51,571 bases of DNA from Armatimonadota bacterium (GCA_013203665.1 JABMPU010000136.1:1-51571), one strand, 5' to 3'; positions 1-8,864 are shown, numbered from the stretch's first letter. Numbers and translations: made by a program. Notes: a model not told the origin generated them from the letters alone.

Positions 1-1976
1 ATGGAAATTATCAGCTCATCTCTCGGAATGGATTCGTTTGTGAATAATATTTTTATCTTCTGACCTTTGATATTATAAATGCTCAATTCTGCTATACAGT
101 TTTCTTTCATCATAAAACTTATTTCTGTGCTTGGATTAAAGGGATTGGGATAATTCTGATGCAAACCATAAGGTTTGGGTATTTCGGGTGAATTGGGATT
201 TTGCCATTCGTCCTCTGGAATCGTTAAAGATATCGGTCCATAAATTTCAGATTCTCCCGAATAATCTACGCTCTCTAACCAATAGAAATATGTGTTTCCA
301 GCATAAACAGGAAAGACATCCTCAAAGCTGTAATCTGTGGGTTCGCTCGTTGAACCTGCTCCGGGAATTAAACCTAATGACAAATTAAGCAGATATGCTT
401 CTTCATTGGAAAGTGCTTCGTTGGTATCTCCACGATAAATGTTCCAACCTGCATTGCTGGTTTCAGATTGAGTTGTCCAACATAAAGTTGGAGTATTTTC
501 TATGTATTGTGCTGTGAAAGAGGAGAGAGTGACTGGGAGGGTGCCGTCACCTTTAGTCCAGATGCGTACAATAGCAATATTGCACTCTTTTATTTCAAGA
601 TCGTAACTAGTAGCGTCATTTGTTTTTATAGCGAACTCTACATCATCACTTACTCCTTCTATGCTTATTATTGAAGAACCGCTAACAGATCCATAATCAT
701 AATTGCCTATAGTTTTTTTATCGAGAAACCTTTCCATGGTAATATCAGCTTTTTCAGATCCGTTTACAAGTAAAGTGAATAAACTAGTAAATTGGACATT
801 TGCTGATTCAGTACCTTCTAAAGTCGTAGTTGCACAATAATTCATTAAGTATTTTCCCGCAGTAAGATTTATTGGATGTAAAGTTTGAGTATTTTGATAT
901 TGCCAATCACTAAGCTGGGTAGAACCACCAAAATATGACACTTTACTCCAGCCTGCGCTACTAATTGATGTACTTGAAGCCGTATTATTTGTGAGATACA
1001 TTCCTGCATAAGGAGCTGAACTGGAAGTTCCATTCAGCTTGATCAATGTAAGATTCCCTCTTTCAACTTTCATGTTACCTGTTTCGGCATTAGTTACTTC
1101 AGCGATTAAACTTATTTGATCATCCTCAACAATAGTTATTATTCCACAACTTACAGCATTGCCAATGTCTAATGTTCCTTTAAAATTAATAACTCTACCG
1201 AATTGGGTTCCAGCTAAAGGTGTACTCGCATCTTTACTTAATGCAAAATAATATTCTCCATCATCCTGACCTGAAAAACTTACGGATGCGATAGCCAGGT
1301 ATGTGCCACCAACATCGCTTCCATAGGCTTTAATATATGCACCATCAAGATTCCAACCATCGCTAGTACTTTCTGTAAAATCTGCATTCGTTGTGTTAAA
1401 TCCTTGAATTTGATAATATGTACTTGCGTCAGATAAATTAGTTGTTTGGTCTACCATTGCAATATCTGCATAATAGGGTGATGATAATTGTTCTGCCTTA
1501 ACAATAGTAAGCTGAGCATATTCAATTGTAAAAGATGAAGAAGCTGCGTTAGCTATTGCTACTAGATATACATACTCACCGGAAGAAATACTTACTAATG
1601 CAGTTCCTGATGCATTCCCTACATCAGCTGCATCACCGATATGGCGATCCATAATTCCATATTTTGTGTTCGTAGCAGCAGTTCCATCCCCAACAGCAAC
1701 AGCAGTTTGCCAGGTAATTGCAGAACCAGTAAAACTTACAGAATATCTTATAAGATATGTACCTGCTGAGTTAACTGTTAATCTATCATCTGCAGCAGTA
1801 TAAACGATATTTGCAGATGAAACTGTAGATCCTTCATAATCGCCAACTTTCGCCCATGCTGTACCTATCGTAGCAGATGTCGTAGAAATATCATACATGT
1901 TACCATACTCGTTACCTAGTAATAAAGTTGAAAATAATACAAAAACTAAAATCAATAAAATACCACTTTTTTTCAT
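1..1976 (-). CDS. Secreted modular surface protein, C-terminus cut by window edge
   Basis: This ORF is missing from the supplied track because it runs off position 1; I translated it from the minus strand. It starts at ATG 1976 with a signal peptide (MKKSGILLILVFVLFSTLLLG). Three modules of roughly 150 residues follow, each built of short beta-like stretches and ending in a similar strand ('AQLTIVK', 'GNLTLIK', 'CNIAIVR'). The first contains 'AGTYLIRYSVSF', reminiscent of C1q/TNF-like jelly rolls. A fibronectin-like module beginning 'LPVTLSSFTA' and a 'NYPNPFNPST' segment come next. That last segment is typical of the type IX secretion sorting domains of FCB bacteria. The sequence is still open after 'IPRDELIIS', so perhaps a few tens of residues are missing. 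Probably secreted and held at the cell surface; the ligand is unknown. The C1q comparison is a fold-level guess; secretion and sorting-domain calls are firmer. Confidence 0.8.
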   Translation of the reverse strand, partial: MKKSGILLILVFVLFSTLLLGNEYGNMYDISTTSATIGTAWAKVGDYEGSTVSSANIVYTAADDRLTVNSAGTYLIRYSVSFTGSAITWQTAVAVGDGTAATNTKYGIMDRHIGDAADVGNASGTALVSISSGEYVYLVAIANAASSSFTIEYAQLTIVKAEQLSSPYYADIAMVDQTTNLSDASTYYQIQGFNTTNADFTESTSDGWNLDGAYIKAYGSDVGGTYLAIASVSFSGQDDGEYYFALSKDASTPLAGTQFGRVINFKGTLDIGNAVSCGIITIVEDDQISLIAEVTNAETGNMKVERGNLTLIKLNGTSSSAPYAGMYLTNNTASSTSISSAGWSKVSYFGGSTQLSDWQYQNTQTLHPINLTAGKYLMNYCATTTLEGTESANVQFTSLFTLLVNGSEKADITMERFLDKKTIGNYDYGSVSGSSIISIEGVSDDVEFAIKTNDATSYDLEIKECNIAIVRIWTKGDGTLPVTLSSFTAQYIENTPTLCWTTQSETSNAGWNIYRGDTNEALSNEEAYLLNLSLGLIPGAGSTSEPTDYSFEDVFPVYAGNTYFYWLESVDYSGESEIYGPISLTIPEDEWQNPNSPEIPKPYGLHQNYPNPFNPSTEISFMMKENCIAELSIYNIKGQKIKILFTNESIPRDELIIS

Positions 1977-2136
1977 ATCTCCTCCCTTTTTAAGATAGTG
2001 TAAAAAAACAATTTTAAACAGAATTTTATATTTATTATTGTCAAGTTTTTTTTAAAAATATTAGCATACCCTCAAAAAATCTGAAAGTTTAGTATCAACA
2101 TTTGATTTTTCTCAGGATGCTGTTTTTCAAGGAGCA

Positions 2137-2180
2137 AAAAAAACCCGAGTCGGGTTGAGCACAACCCGACTCGGGTTTTT
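2137..2180 (-). terminator. Rho-independent terminator downstream of secDF
   Basis: A perfect 19-bp inverted repeat (2139-2157 pairs with 2162-2180) has a 4-nt loop. The core arm is ACCCGAGTCGGGT. On the minus strand the stem is followed by a run of U (the aaaaaaaa on the plus strand). It lies about 25 nt after the secF stop and ends the secD-secF transcript before the surface-protein gene. Each arm is itself nearly palindromic, so alternative small hairpins are possible. Confidence 0.9.
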
Positions 2181-2205
2181 AATCTTCTCTTGTGTGTTTA
2201 TGAGT

Positions 2206-3144
2206 TTATCTTCTTTTCAGACCCAGTCTTTTTTGTCTCCTGGTAAAATGCTCCACCAAGATGGGACTGGCAATGAAAATCGATGAATAAGTACCAACGA
2301 TTATTCCGATAAGAATCGCAAACGCGAAATCGCGAATAACTGATCCTCCAAAAATATAGAGGCTGAGAACAACCACAAATGTAGTCAAAGAAGTGATAAT
2401 GGTTCTGCTGAGAGTTTCGTTTATGCTGTGATTTATCACACTGGCATAAGATTCTCGTCTATAGATTTTCAGGTCTTCACGAATCCTGTCGAACACAACA
2501 ATTGTATCATTCAAAGAGTATCCCACGATCATCAGCAGTGCAGCTACAATAGACAAACTGATTTCCTTGCCGAAAATGGAAAAGATGCCGACTGTAATGA
2601 GAATATCGTGGAAAAGTGCAGTAACAGCAGCCACACCAAAAGTAAATTCAAATCGCCACCAGATGTAAAGGATAATTCCTACAAGTGCCCAGAAAATTGC
2701 CAGCAAAGCCTTTTCCTTAAGCTCTGAACCGATTTTTGGTCCAACTTCTTCCTGCAGCCTGATGAAACTTACAGGGTCAACATTATTGGGAAAGTTGTTT
2801 TTAATAATATCCAGAATTGTTTGAGCTTTATTTTCTCCTGTTTTGGTTTTGATCAATATCAGGTTACGATTATCAGCTCCTTTAATTTCCTGCATTTCAG
2901 CATCTTCAATTCCGCTTGCCATCAGCACATCTCTGATTTCCTGGATTTCGATTGCTTTTCCATCTACATTAACTGGAGTGATATCCAGTTCGAGTGAAAT
3001 CCCACCGGTGAAATCAATGCTGTATTTTGGACCGCCATTCATTATAAGGAAGATTATTCCAACCAATATTACAAAGATGGAAATCGCAAAAGCGAGCTTT
3101 CGCTTTCCAATAAAATCAATTTTCGTTTTACCAAAAAATCTCAT
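2206..3144 (-). CDS. secF: Protein translocase subunit SecF
   Basis: Inner-membrane subunit of the SecDF complex, which uses the proton gradient to pull exported proteins through SecYEG. The 312-residue protein has an N-terminal membrane segment (about 17-36), the conserved 'IDFTGG' motif at 43-48 at the start of the periplasmic domain, and a C-terminal five-helix RND-type domain with 'SIVAALLMIVGYSLNDTIVV' (the conserved D-T-I-V-V-F-D-R region). Length is normal for a stand-alone SecF. The start is supported by an AGGGGGA ribosome site. It lies 9 nt after secD and is followed by a strong terminator, so the two form one transcript. Confidence 0.97.
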   Translation of the reverse strand: MRFFGKTKIDFIGKRKLAFAISIFVILVGIIFLIMNGGPKYSIDFTGGISLELDITPVNVDGKAIEIQEIRDVLMASGIEDAEMQEIKGADNRNLILIKTKTGENKAQTILDIIKNNFPNNVDPVSFIRLQEEVGPKIGSELKEKALLAIFWALVGIILYIWWRFEFTFGVAAVTALFHDILITVGIFSIFGKEISLSIVAALLMIVGYSLNDTIVVFDRIREDLKIYRRESYASVINHSINETLSRTIITSLTTFVVVLSLYIFGGSVIRDFAFAILIGIIVGTYSSIFIASPILVEHFTRRQKRLGLKRR

Positions 3145-3153
3145 TAATCCCCC

Positions 3154-4755
3154 TTAGATACTCAGCTTCTTTCTATTTACATTTGTAATGAAACCATCAA
3201 AAATACCTTTCATCAAAATAATCGCAGCAAACATCGAACCAACAATTCCGATGGAAAGAGTTACTGCAAATCCTTTGATAGGTCCTGTTCCAAACTGGTA
3301 AAGCACGAGAGCTGTGATCAGAGTCGTGATATTGGCATCGAGAATCGTTATAAGTGCTCTGCTGAACCCGGAATCTACTGCTGACCTGACAGTTTTACCG
3401 GATTTCAGTTCTTCACGAATCCTCTCAAAGATCAGCACATTAGCATCAACAGCCATACCAATCGTTAAGATCATTCCGGCAATACCGGGCATTGTAAGCG
3501 TTGCTTCAAACATAGTCAGTACAGCCAGGATAAATCCAATATTAACTATCACTGCAATATCAGCCAGCAATCCGGACATTCCATAATAGATTATCATAAA
3601 AAGCACTACTACAGCCATACCAATGATTGCAGCCAGGATACCGGCTTTGATACTATCCGAGCCCAGAGTGGGTCCCACAGTTCGTTCTTCAATGATATTT
3701 ACAGGTGCAGGCAATTTACCTGCATTCAATATAATTACCAGGTCCTGACAGTCTTCAATGGTGGGAATGCCGGTGATACTGGGCTCGCCGCCCATAATCT
3801 TTTCCTGAATAACAGGATCGGAATAAACAATATTATCGAGCACAATCGCCAACTTCCTTTTTATATTCTGACCTGTAACTATGGCGAATTTTTTTGAGCC
3901 TGCCTTTGTAAATGTGAGTGAGACATAAGGACCCTGGTCCTTAGGAGAATAACCCTGACCAATTTTCACAGAAGCTTTCTCTAAGTATTGACCGGTTATT
4001 TCCGGTTTTTCATGCAGGAAAAATATTCTGCGTGGAGCATACATATCATTTCTATCTTCTTTACCAACTGCGATTTGAATTCCAGAAGGGATGTGTTTTA
4101 AAAATTCTTTATCTTTTAGGAGTTCCTTGAAAAAGGCAATATCTTTATAAGCGATATAGCCAAAAATATCATCGTGAGAAATCAAGTTTGAAAAAGTGCT
4201 GCCGATTTCTTCTTTTTCCTCATCAGTTTCAATTTCCTCTGTTTCCAGGATATCAGTAGCGACTTCATCTTCAAGTGCTTTGAATTTTTCCAGTTCAGGA
4301 TAGTTCTCGATATTCTCATCGAAGTATTTGTTTAGGTTATCTAAAGAATTATTGATTTTATCAGCTTCTGCCAGAAGTTTAAATTCCAGCAGAGCAGTCT
4401 TTCCAATAAGAGCTTTTGCTCTGGTAGGATCTTTCAAACCTGGAAGCTGGATAATAATCCTGTTATTGCTGACTCTCTGGATGGAAGGCTCGGAAACACC
4501 AAACTGGTCGATACGATTCCTGATGATCTCTAAAGCGGTTTTAACTGCATCTTCTTTCTCTTTTTCCGAAATTTCCAGTTCGGAATAATCAACTTCCAGA
4601 AGGATTTGCGAACCACCTTGAAGGTCTAATCCCAGCTTTAGCCGCTTTTCAGTCCAGAATTCAGGAAGATTGGGAATAATCAGAGGAACAATAAAATATA
4701 CTGTCACGATTAGAACAACAGCAATAATTAAACCCCGAAGCTTTCTATTTTTCAT
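3154..4755 (-). CDS. secD: Protein translocase subunit SecD
   Basis: Partner of SecF in the proton-driven SecDF export motor. The 533-residue protein has an N-terminal membrane anchor, the 'LGLDLQGG' motif at about 41-48, a large periplasmic domain and a C-terminal RND transmembrane bundle with 'GMAVDANVLIFERIREEL'. Between about residues 145 and 195 there is an acidic, low-complexity stretch (rich in E and D) within the periplasmic part, which is less conserved in the family. The start has AAGGAG about 9 nt upstream. Gene order secD-secF is usual. Confidence 0.97.
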   Translation of the reverse strand: MKNRKLRGLIIAVVLIVTVYFIVPLIIPNLPEFWTEKRLKLGLDLQGGSQILLEVDYSELEISEKEKEDAVKTALEIIRNRIDQFGVSEPSIQRVSNNRIIIQLPGLKDPTRAKALIGKTALLEFKLLAEADKINNSLDNLNKYFDENIENYPELEKFKALEDEVATDILETEEIETDEEKEEIGSTFSNLISHDDIFGYIAYKDIAFFKELLKDKEFLKHIPSGIQIAVGKEDRNDMYAPRRIFFLHEKPEITGQYLEKASVKIGQGYSPKDQGPYVSLTFTKAGSKKFAIVTGQNIKRKLAIVLDNIVYSDPVIQEKIMGGEPSITGIPTIEDCQDLVIILNAGKLPAPVNIIEERTVGPTLGSDSIKAGILAAIIGMAVVVLFMIIYYGMSGLLADIAVIVNIGFILAVLTMFEATLTMPGIAGMILTIGMAVDANVLIFERIREELKSGKTVRSAVDSGFSRALITILDANITTLITALVLYQFGTGPIKGFAVTLSIGIVGSMFAAIILMKGIFDGFITNVNRKKLSI

Positions 4756-4830
4756 AAGATTAAACTCCTTAATATCTTAGATAAGATATATTTTTTTGAA
4801 AATTCAAAAAGTTTTTTAAGACTCCATCAG

Positions 4831-5142
4831 TCAAGAATTTTGTCCCACGTTTTTAAAGCCGATTTCTTTTTCATCCGGTTTTCCGGGTATTTTAATTTCA
4901 CCGTGTTGTTTTTCAAAGTTTTCCACATTTCTCTCTAAAATCTTTAAAAGCTGTTTTGCATGCTGGGGAGTGGAAAGAATTCTGCTGTAAATTTTTGCAC
5001 TGGGAATTCCGGGTAGAATCCTACCGAAATCAATAATAAATTCTGAGGGTGAATTGGTGATCATAAAGAAATTTGCATAAACTCCTTCACCAACTTTTTC
5101 GTCCAATTTCACATTGATTTTTTTGGGTGTAGTATTACTCAC
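4831..5142 (-). CDS. DUF3467 domain protein (GTG start)
   Basis: Small cytosolic protein of the DUF3467 family; function unknown. The track ORF begins at 5226, but I place the start at GTG 5142: AAAGGAG lies 6 nt before it, and the resulting 103-residue protein begins 'VSNTTPKKINVKLDEKVGEG', as family members do. The extra 28 residues in the track ('MAKKMIWKKGKRNRIREI') would be read from repeat-derived intergenic DNA. The core 'YANFFMITNSPSEFIIDFGR' and 'RILSTPQHAKQLLKIL' are the recognisable family motifs. It lies about 75 nt upstream of secD in the same direction. Confidence 0.85.
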   Translation of the reverse strand: MSNTTPKKINVKLDEKVGEGVYANFFMITNSPSEFIIDFGRILPGIPSAKIYSRILSTPQHAKQLLKILERNVENFEKQHGEIKIPGKPDEKEIGFKNVGQNS

Positions 5143-5548
5143 AAGATGCTCCTTTATTCTTATATTTTTGGATATTTCTCTTATCCGGTTTCTTTTTCCT
5201 TTTTTCCAGATCATTTTTTTTGCCACAAAGACTTTTTTTATCCACGAATTACACGAATTTCACAAATTATTATTCATCATTTTTTTGACGCTGATGCATT
5301 ATGATTTAATATGATTTTCATTTAATTCTCCACAAAGTTATATTTCTTATCTGTGATAATCAGTAGCATCCGTGTCATCCGCGTTCTATTTTTGCCACAG
5401 ACTTTCACCTATCTTCGTTACACTACGACATGGCAGGCTGATTTAGCACTGACTTTTTCCTTCATCCTTCATCATTCCTTGTTGGATATTCATTATTCAT
5501 TATTTTTTCCTGTCAATTTTATCCGTGCAAATCCGTAACATCCGTGTT
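5143..5548. repeat. Gene-free mosaic of dispersed repeat fragments
   Basis: About 400 bp between coaD and the DUF3467 gene with no credible gene; track ORFs here are chance readings. It is a patchwork of short repeats: a roughly 10-nt phased 'cacgaatt' array (5242-5263); an element containing 'atccgtgtcatccgcgttct' (5351-5389) that recurs at 6217-6255; a segment 'ttcgttacactacgacatgg'; a 'tggatattcattattcatta' segment; and 'gtaacatccgtgttctat' abutting coaD. None encodes a transposase. The coaD stop codon lies at the edge of the last fragment. Confidence 0.75.
5351..5389 (-). repeat. 39-bp dispersed repeat, copy A
   Basis: Matches 6217-6255 over 39 bp with a single mismatch (t versus c). The shared core is 'cagtagcatccgtgtcatcc'. 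Shorter relatives occur at about 5521-5552 and 6037-6057. The repeat appears to be a non-coding interspersed element. Confidence 0.85.
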
Positions 5549-6019
5549 CTATTTCTTCTTTAAAGCTTGTTCCACGCATTTTGGAATCAGGTCTTTTATA
5601 CTTCCACCTAAATCCACAATTTGACGAACCATGGTTGAACTTAGATACAAAAATTTATTATCCGGTACAAAGAAAACGGTTTCAACTTCAGGATGAAGTT
5701 TCTTGTTCATTAAAGCCAAAGATAATTCATACTCAAAATCTGAAACAGCGCGCAGACCGCGAATCATGGCAACAGCTCCAACTTTCCTGGCAAAATCTAC
5801 AACCAATCCAGTGAATTTTACGACTTTTATTTTGGTAAGATGTTCAGTGGATTTTCTGCAAAGCTCCAATCTTTCTTCCAAACTGAAAAATGTTTTTTTC
5901 CCTGTATCTCCGGCAACAGCCAGGATTATTTCATCAAATACTTTTGATGCTTTTTTAAGGACATCGATGTGACCATTAGTAATCGGATCGAAAGTTCCGG
6001 GACATATAGCTGTCTTCAT
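5549..6019 (-). CDS. coaD: Phosphopantetheine adenylyltransferase
   Basis: Catalyses the fourth step of coenzyme A synthesis: ATP plus 4'-phosphopantetheine gives dephospho-CoA and pyrophosphate, in the cytosol. The 156-residue length fits the family (about 160). The nucleotidyltransferase signature 'GTFDPITNGH' is at residues 8-17 (T/HxGH box), 'RGLRAVSDFEYE' is in the middle, and the 'LSSTMVR' motif is near residue 130. The start has AGAGGAAAAG immediately upstream. The stop codon TAG lies in 'aaaTAGaacacggatg', the edge of a dispersed repeat. It stands alone between repeat-filled gaps. Confidence 0.97.
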   Translation of the reverse strand: MKTAICPGTFDPITNGHIDVLKKASKVFDEIILAVAGDTGKKTFFSLEERLELCRKSTEHLTKIKVVKFTGLVVDFARKVGAVAMIRGLRAVSDFEYELSLALMNKKLHPEVETVFFVPDNKFLYLSSTMVRQIVDLGGSIKDLIPKCVEQALKKK

Positions 6020-6116
6020 CTTTTCCTCTTTTTATTGAACACAGATGACACGGATAATACTTAATTTCTAAATCTAACATGTTATTCTTTTATAAATTTA
6101 TTATCCCTGATTTTTT

Positions 6117-6149
6117 AAACTTAACAAGTTTCCAAAACTTGTTAAGTTT
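6117..6149. repeat. 15-bp perfect inverted repeat
   Basis: The arms AAACTTAACAAGTTT (6117-6131) and AAACTTGTTAAGTTT (6135-6149) pair perfectly around a 3-nt loop. It lies between pepP and coaD. There is no U-run after the stem in the minus direction, so it is more likely a palindromic interspersed repeat than a classical terminator for pepP. Each arm is also nearly self-complementary, as in the secF terminator. Confidence 0.7.
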
Positions 6150-6216
6150 TAGTTCTAATAAGCTTTTTTCATAATTCATCATATTTTATCAGCGTTCATA
6201 TGCGTCTTTTTATTTT

Positions 6217-6255
6217 CTGTGACAATCAGTAGCATCCGTGTCATCCGCGTTCTAT
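6217..6255 (-). repeat. 39-bp dispersed repeat, copy B, overlapping the pepP 3' end
   Basis: Second copy of the element at 5351-5389, with one mismatch. It overlaps the last codons of the aminopeptidase gene: the final residues E-R-G and the TGA stop are read from the repeat ('gaacgcggatga'). The repeat thus sits in, or has replaced, the natural 3' end of that gene. Confidence 0.85.
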
Positions 6256-7455
6256 CTCCTCAATTTCTTTGGGAATATTTCCAGATAGAATTTTGTATCC
6301 ATCCTTTGTGACTAAAATATCATCTTCAATACGGACACCGATACCTTCTTCAGGAATATAAATCCCCGGTTCCAATGTTATAACATTTCCTGCTTGCAGT
6401 ACTGAATCTCTTTTTCCTATATCGTGTGTATCCATTCCCAGGTGATGACCTACGCTGTGCATATAATATTTTTTGTACTCTTTATCTTCTTTTATCAAAT
6501 TCAATCGCTTCAAAGATTCTGTGATCAATTCAACAGTTTTTTTATTTAGTTTCTGAAATCCGATGCCGGGTTTTATCATTTTAATTATTGCTTTCTGGAT
6601 TTTCAAAACTTCTTCATAAACAGCTTTTTGCCTATCAGTAAATTTTCCTGAAACAGGAAAAGTCCGGGAAATATCTGCACTGTAATTATTGCAGGAAGCA
6701 CCAACATCGAGAAGAATAAGGTCATTCTTTCCAATTTTCGAATTATTACTTTCATAATGAAGAGTAGCAGCATTTTTCCCAGTAGCAATAATGGATTTGA
6801 ATCCTAAATGTCTTATACCGCTTTTAGTAATTTCATAATTCAAAATTGCTTCAAGCTCGAATTCCATCATTCCAGCTCTGGCTTTTTTATAAATTTGTTC
6901 AATTCCCTTTCCTGTAATATCTATTGCTTTCTGAATTTGTTTGATTTCCCATTTTTCTTTAACGCTTCTTAAAGGCAAAATCAAATCATTAATATTTTCA
7001 AACATGATTTGCGGAAATCTTTCTTTAGATTCTTTTATGAAAATCTGCTGTTTGTTCATTGGATGACTCAAGCTTGTAATACCGATATTTACAAAACATT
7101 TTTTTGCTGTAGATAATGTTAATGAAATAATTCGATTTAACTCATCTAAGAAATGAATATTATCGATTCCACTGATTTTTTTAGCTTCTTCTTTGGCTGT
7201 TTTCTTGCCAATCCAAACTTCCATTTCCGGAATTCCCCTCTCAATAAAGAGCATAGAATTAGCTTTGTTTTTGACCTGCTTGATTACCAGGATAGCATTA
7301 GGAATTTGCAATCCGGTAAAATAGAGAAAATTATTATCTTGCAGGAAGTAACGAGGGTAATTTGCTTCTGAAGCTGCAAAAACGAAAAGTATCTCATCTT
7401 TTTTTAATTGTTTTGCTAGTTTTTCTCTTCTTCTTTTTAACATCTGTGTATTCAC
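6241..7455 (-). CDS. pepP: Xaa-Pro aminopeptidase (M24B, aminopeptidase P)
   Basis: Cytosolic metallopeptidase that removes an N-terminal residue preceding proline. The 404 residues comprise an N-terminal creatinase-like domain (about 5-155) and a C-terminal pita-bread domain. The dinuclear metal ligands are all visible: Asp250, Asp261, His337, Glu362 and Glu377 ('HSVGHHLGMDTHD', 'LEPGIYI'). The start is GTG 7455, with AGGAG 7 nt upstream; the ATG four codons later is too far from that site. The C-terminus ends in '...EIERG', and the stop codon is supplied by a dispersed repeat, so the extreme C-terminus may differ from relatives. Ends about 220 nt before coaD. Confidence 0.93.
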   Translation of the reverse strand: MNTQMLKRRREKLAKQLKKDEILFVFAASEANYPRYFLQDNNFLYFTGLQIPNAILVIKQVKNKANSMLFIERGIPEMEVWIGKKTAKEEAKKISGIDNIHFLDELNRIISLTLSTAKKCFVNIGITSLSHPMNKQQIFIKESKERFPQIMFENINDLILPLRSVKEKWEIKQIQKAIDITGKGIEQIYKKARAGMMEFELEAILNYEITKSGIRHLGFKSIIATGKNAATLHYESNNSKIGKNDLILLDVGASCNNYSADISRTFPVSGKFTDRQKAVYEEVLKIQKAIIKMIKPGIGFQKLNKKTVELITESLKRLNLIKEDKEYKKYYMHSVGHHLGMDTHDIGKRDSVLQAGNVITLEPGIYIPEEGIGVRIEDDILVTKDGYKILSGNIPKEIEEIERG

Positions 7456-7558
7456 TTACAAACTCCTATTTCCAATCTTAATTATTTCAGTTTACAACAT
7501 GAATTTCAAATCTTTGAAATCAAAATTTTTATGTCTCTTATCAGTCAATAATTATTTC

Positions 7559-8779
7559 TTATCCTTCTGATGATAAACCGAAAATAACAGCCATCAAACA
7601 TAAAATAAAGAGAAATCCAAAAAGTAAAAGACGGACAAAGCGATGTTTATTTTTGGGGGATTGGGATGCTACAAAGAATGCTAATAAACATTGGAATGCA
7701 TAAAAAAGCGCAAAAGCTCGAGATGCATAACAAATAATTGTGTAAACATTTGCTGCCCAGGTGATAGCAATCGCAACTAAAGCGATTAGAGGATAGGCAT
7801 ATTTGATTTTTATTCGTTTTCTACTGACTTCTCCTATGAGACCACCAGCTCCTGCAGTATCAGCAATTGCCGCACTGAACTGGCTTCCAACTGCTGAGAT
7901 AGTCAGACAAACCGGCAGGATAAGAGCAATAATTCCACTTACCTGAATAATACCGGTCACACCTGCTGTTCCCTGCAAATTGCGAAATAACTCTGTTACC
8001 AAAACTATAAAAACCAGGTAGATAATTCCGGAAATAATCTGAGCTTTTTTCATCGTCTTTATACGCAGTTCAGCAGAATATTCAGCACCGAGAAAGCGTG
8101 ATGTTTCAAATCCCTGAACAACAATGAGAAGACCGAGTAATACTCTAAATGTATTCAAATTAATATTTGGCTCGTGAGTCAATAATCTCCATTCTCCATC
8201 TAAAAAATTATTAAAATTGAAATAAAGAAGCCCGAGTAATAAACCACCGATCATGGCAAAGTTAACTCCAACAGCATATTTTTCAATGTTTTCAAAAATG
8301 CCAAGACCTCGTATCCAACCTAAAAAACCGATCAGTAAAAGAATTCCGGTTGTGATGCAATCTGCTGTGAAGTGACTGGAAATTCCCATTCCATTGAGCA
8401 AAAAAGCGGAGAGTAGATTCAAATAATAGGCAACCGAAATAAAATATGCAACTGTCAATGTTATCTGAGAAATTTCTGAAAAAGTATGAATCACACTTTG
8501 ATTATTTCTTTGAGCTAAAATCGGTTCAAGATAACGGATATTAAAGCGGATTGCACTACCCACAAAATATGCCAGAACAATCAAGGCAGCCATCACAAAA
8601 ATAGCATAATCACCCACGTTATCTGCCATCAAAGGTGCGGCAACCAGAAAGCCGCTGCCAATTATCGAAGCTAAAGGAGTAACCGTGGCTCTCCATGTTT
8701 TTGATTTTCGCAGCCGTTTTGAAAACAGGATTGAACCTGCAATCAAAACAGCGATTACTACAATTATATTTTGTATCAT
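7559..8779 (-). CDS. APC-superfamily-like multi-pass membrane protein
   Basis: A 406-residue integral membrane protein with about 11-12 hydrophobic helices. The first region 'SIIGSGFLVAAPLMADNVG' resembles the unwound glycine-rich TM1 of APC/LeuT-fold transporters, and the general layout fits a secondary amino-acid or cation permease. Substrate cannot be read from the sequence. A basic loop precedes 'TPLASIIGSG', and a central 'QGFETSRFLGAEYS' segment resembles the TM6 region of such carriers. No strong ribosome site is visible before ATG 8779. Alone between pepP and the TPR gene. Could instead be an NRAMP-like or orphan LeuT-fold protein. Confidence 0.6.
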   Translation of the reverse strand: MIQNIIVVIAVLIAGSILFSKRLRKSKTWRATVTPLASIIGSGFLVAAPLMADNVGDYAIFVMAALIVLAYFVGSAIRFNIRYLEPILAQRNNQSVIHTFSEISQITLTVAYFISVAYYLNLLSAFLLNGMGISSHFTADCITTGILLLIGFLGWIRGLGIFENIEKYAVGVNFAMIGGLLLGLLYFNFNNFLDGEWRLLTHEPNINLNTFRVLLGLLIVVQGFETSRFLGAEYSAELRIKTMKKAQIISGIIYLVFIVLVTELFRNLQGTAGVTGIIQVSGIIALILPVCLTISAVGSQFSAAIADTAGAGGLIGEVSRKRIKIKYAYPLIALVAIAITWAANVYTIICYASRAFALFYAFQCLLAFFVASQSPKNKHRFVRLLLFGFLFILCLMAVIFGLSSEG

Positions 8780-8864
8780 AAATTTCTTTTATTTTAGAAT
8801 CGGAAAAACTTAAACTCCCCTTTATCAGCAAGTTGATAGTTCATTTAAGATGAAATCTTCTGGA

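Noticed and set aside
5353-5538. Plus-strand ORF in the repeat mosaic
   Set aside because: Translated from dispersed repeat fragments; no ribosome site or protein-like composition.
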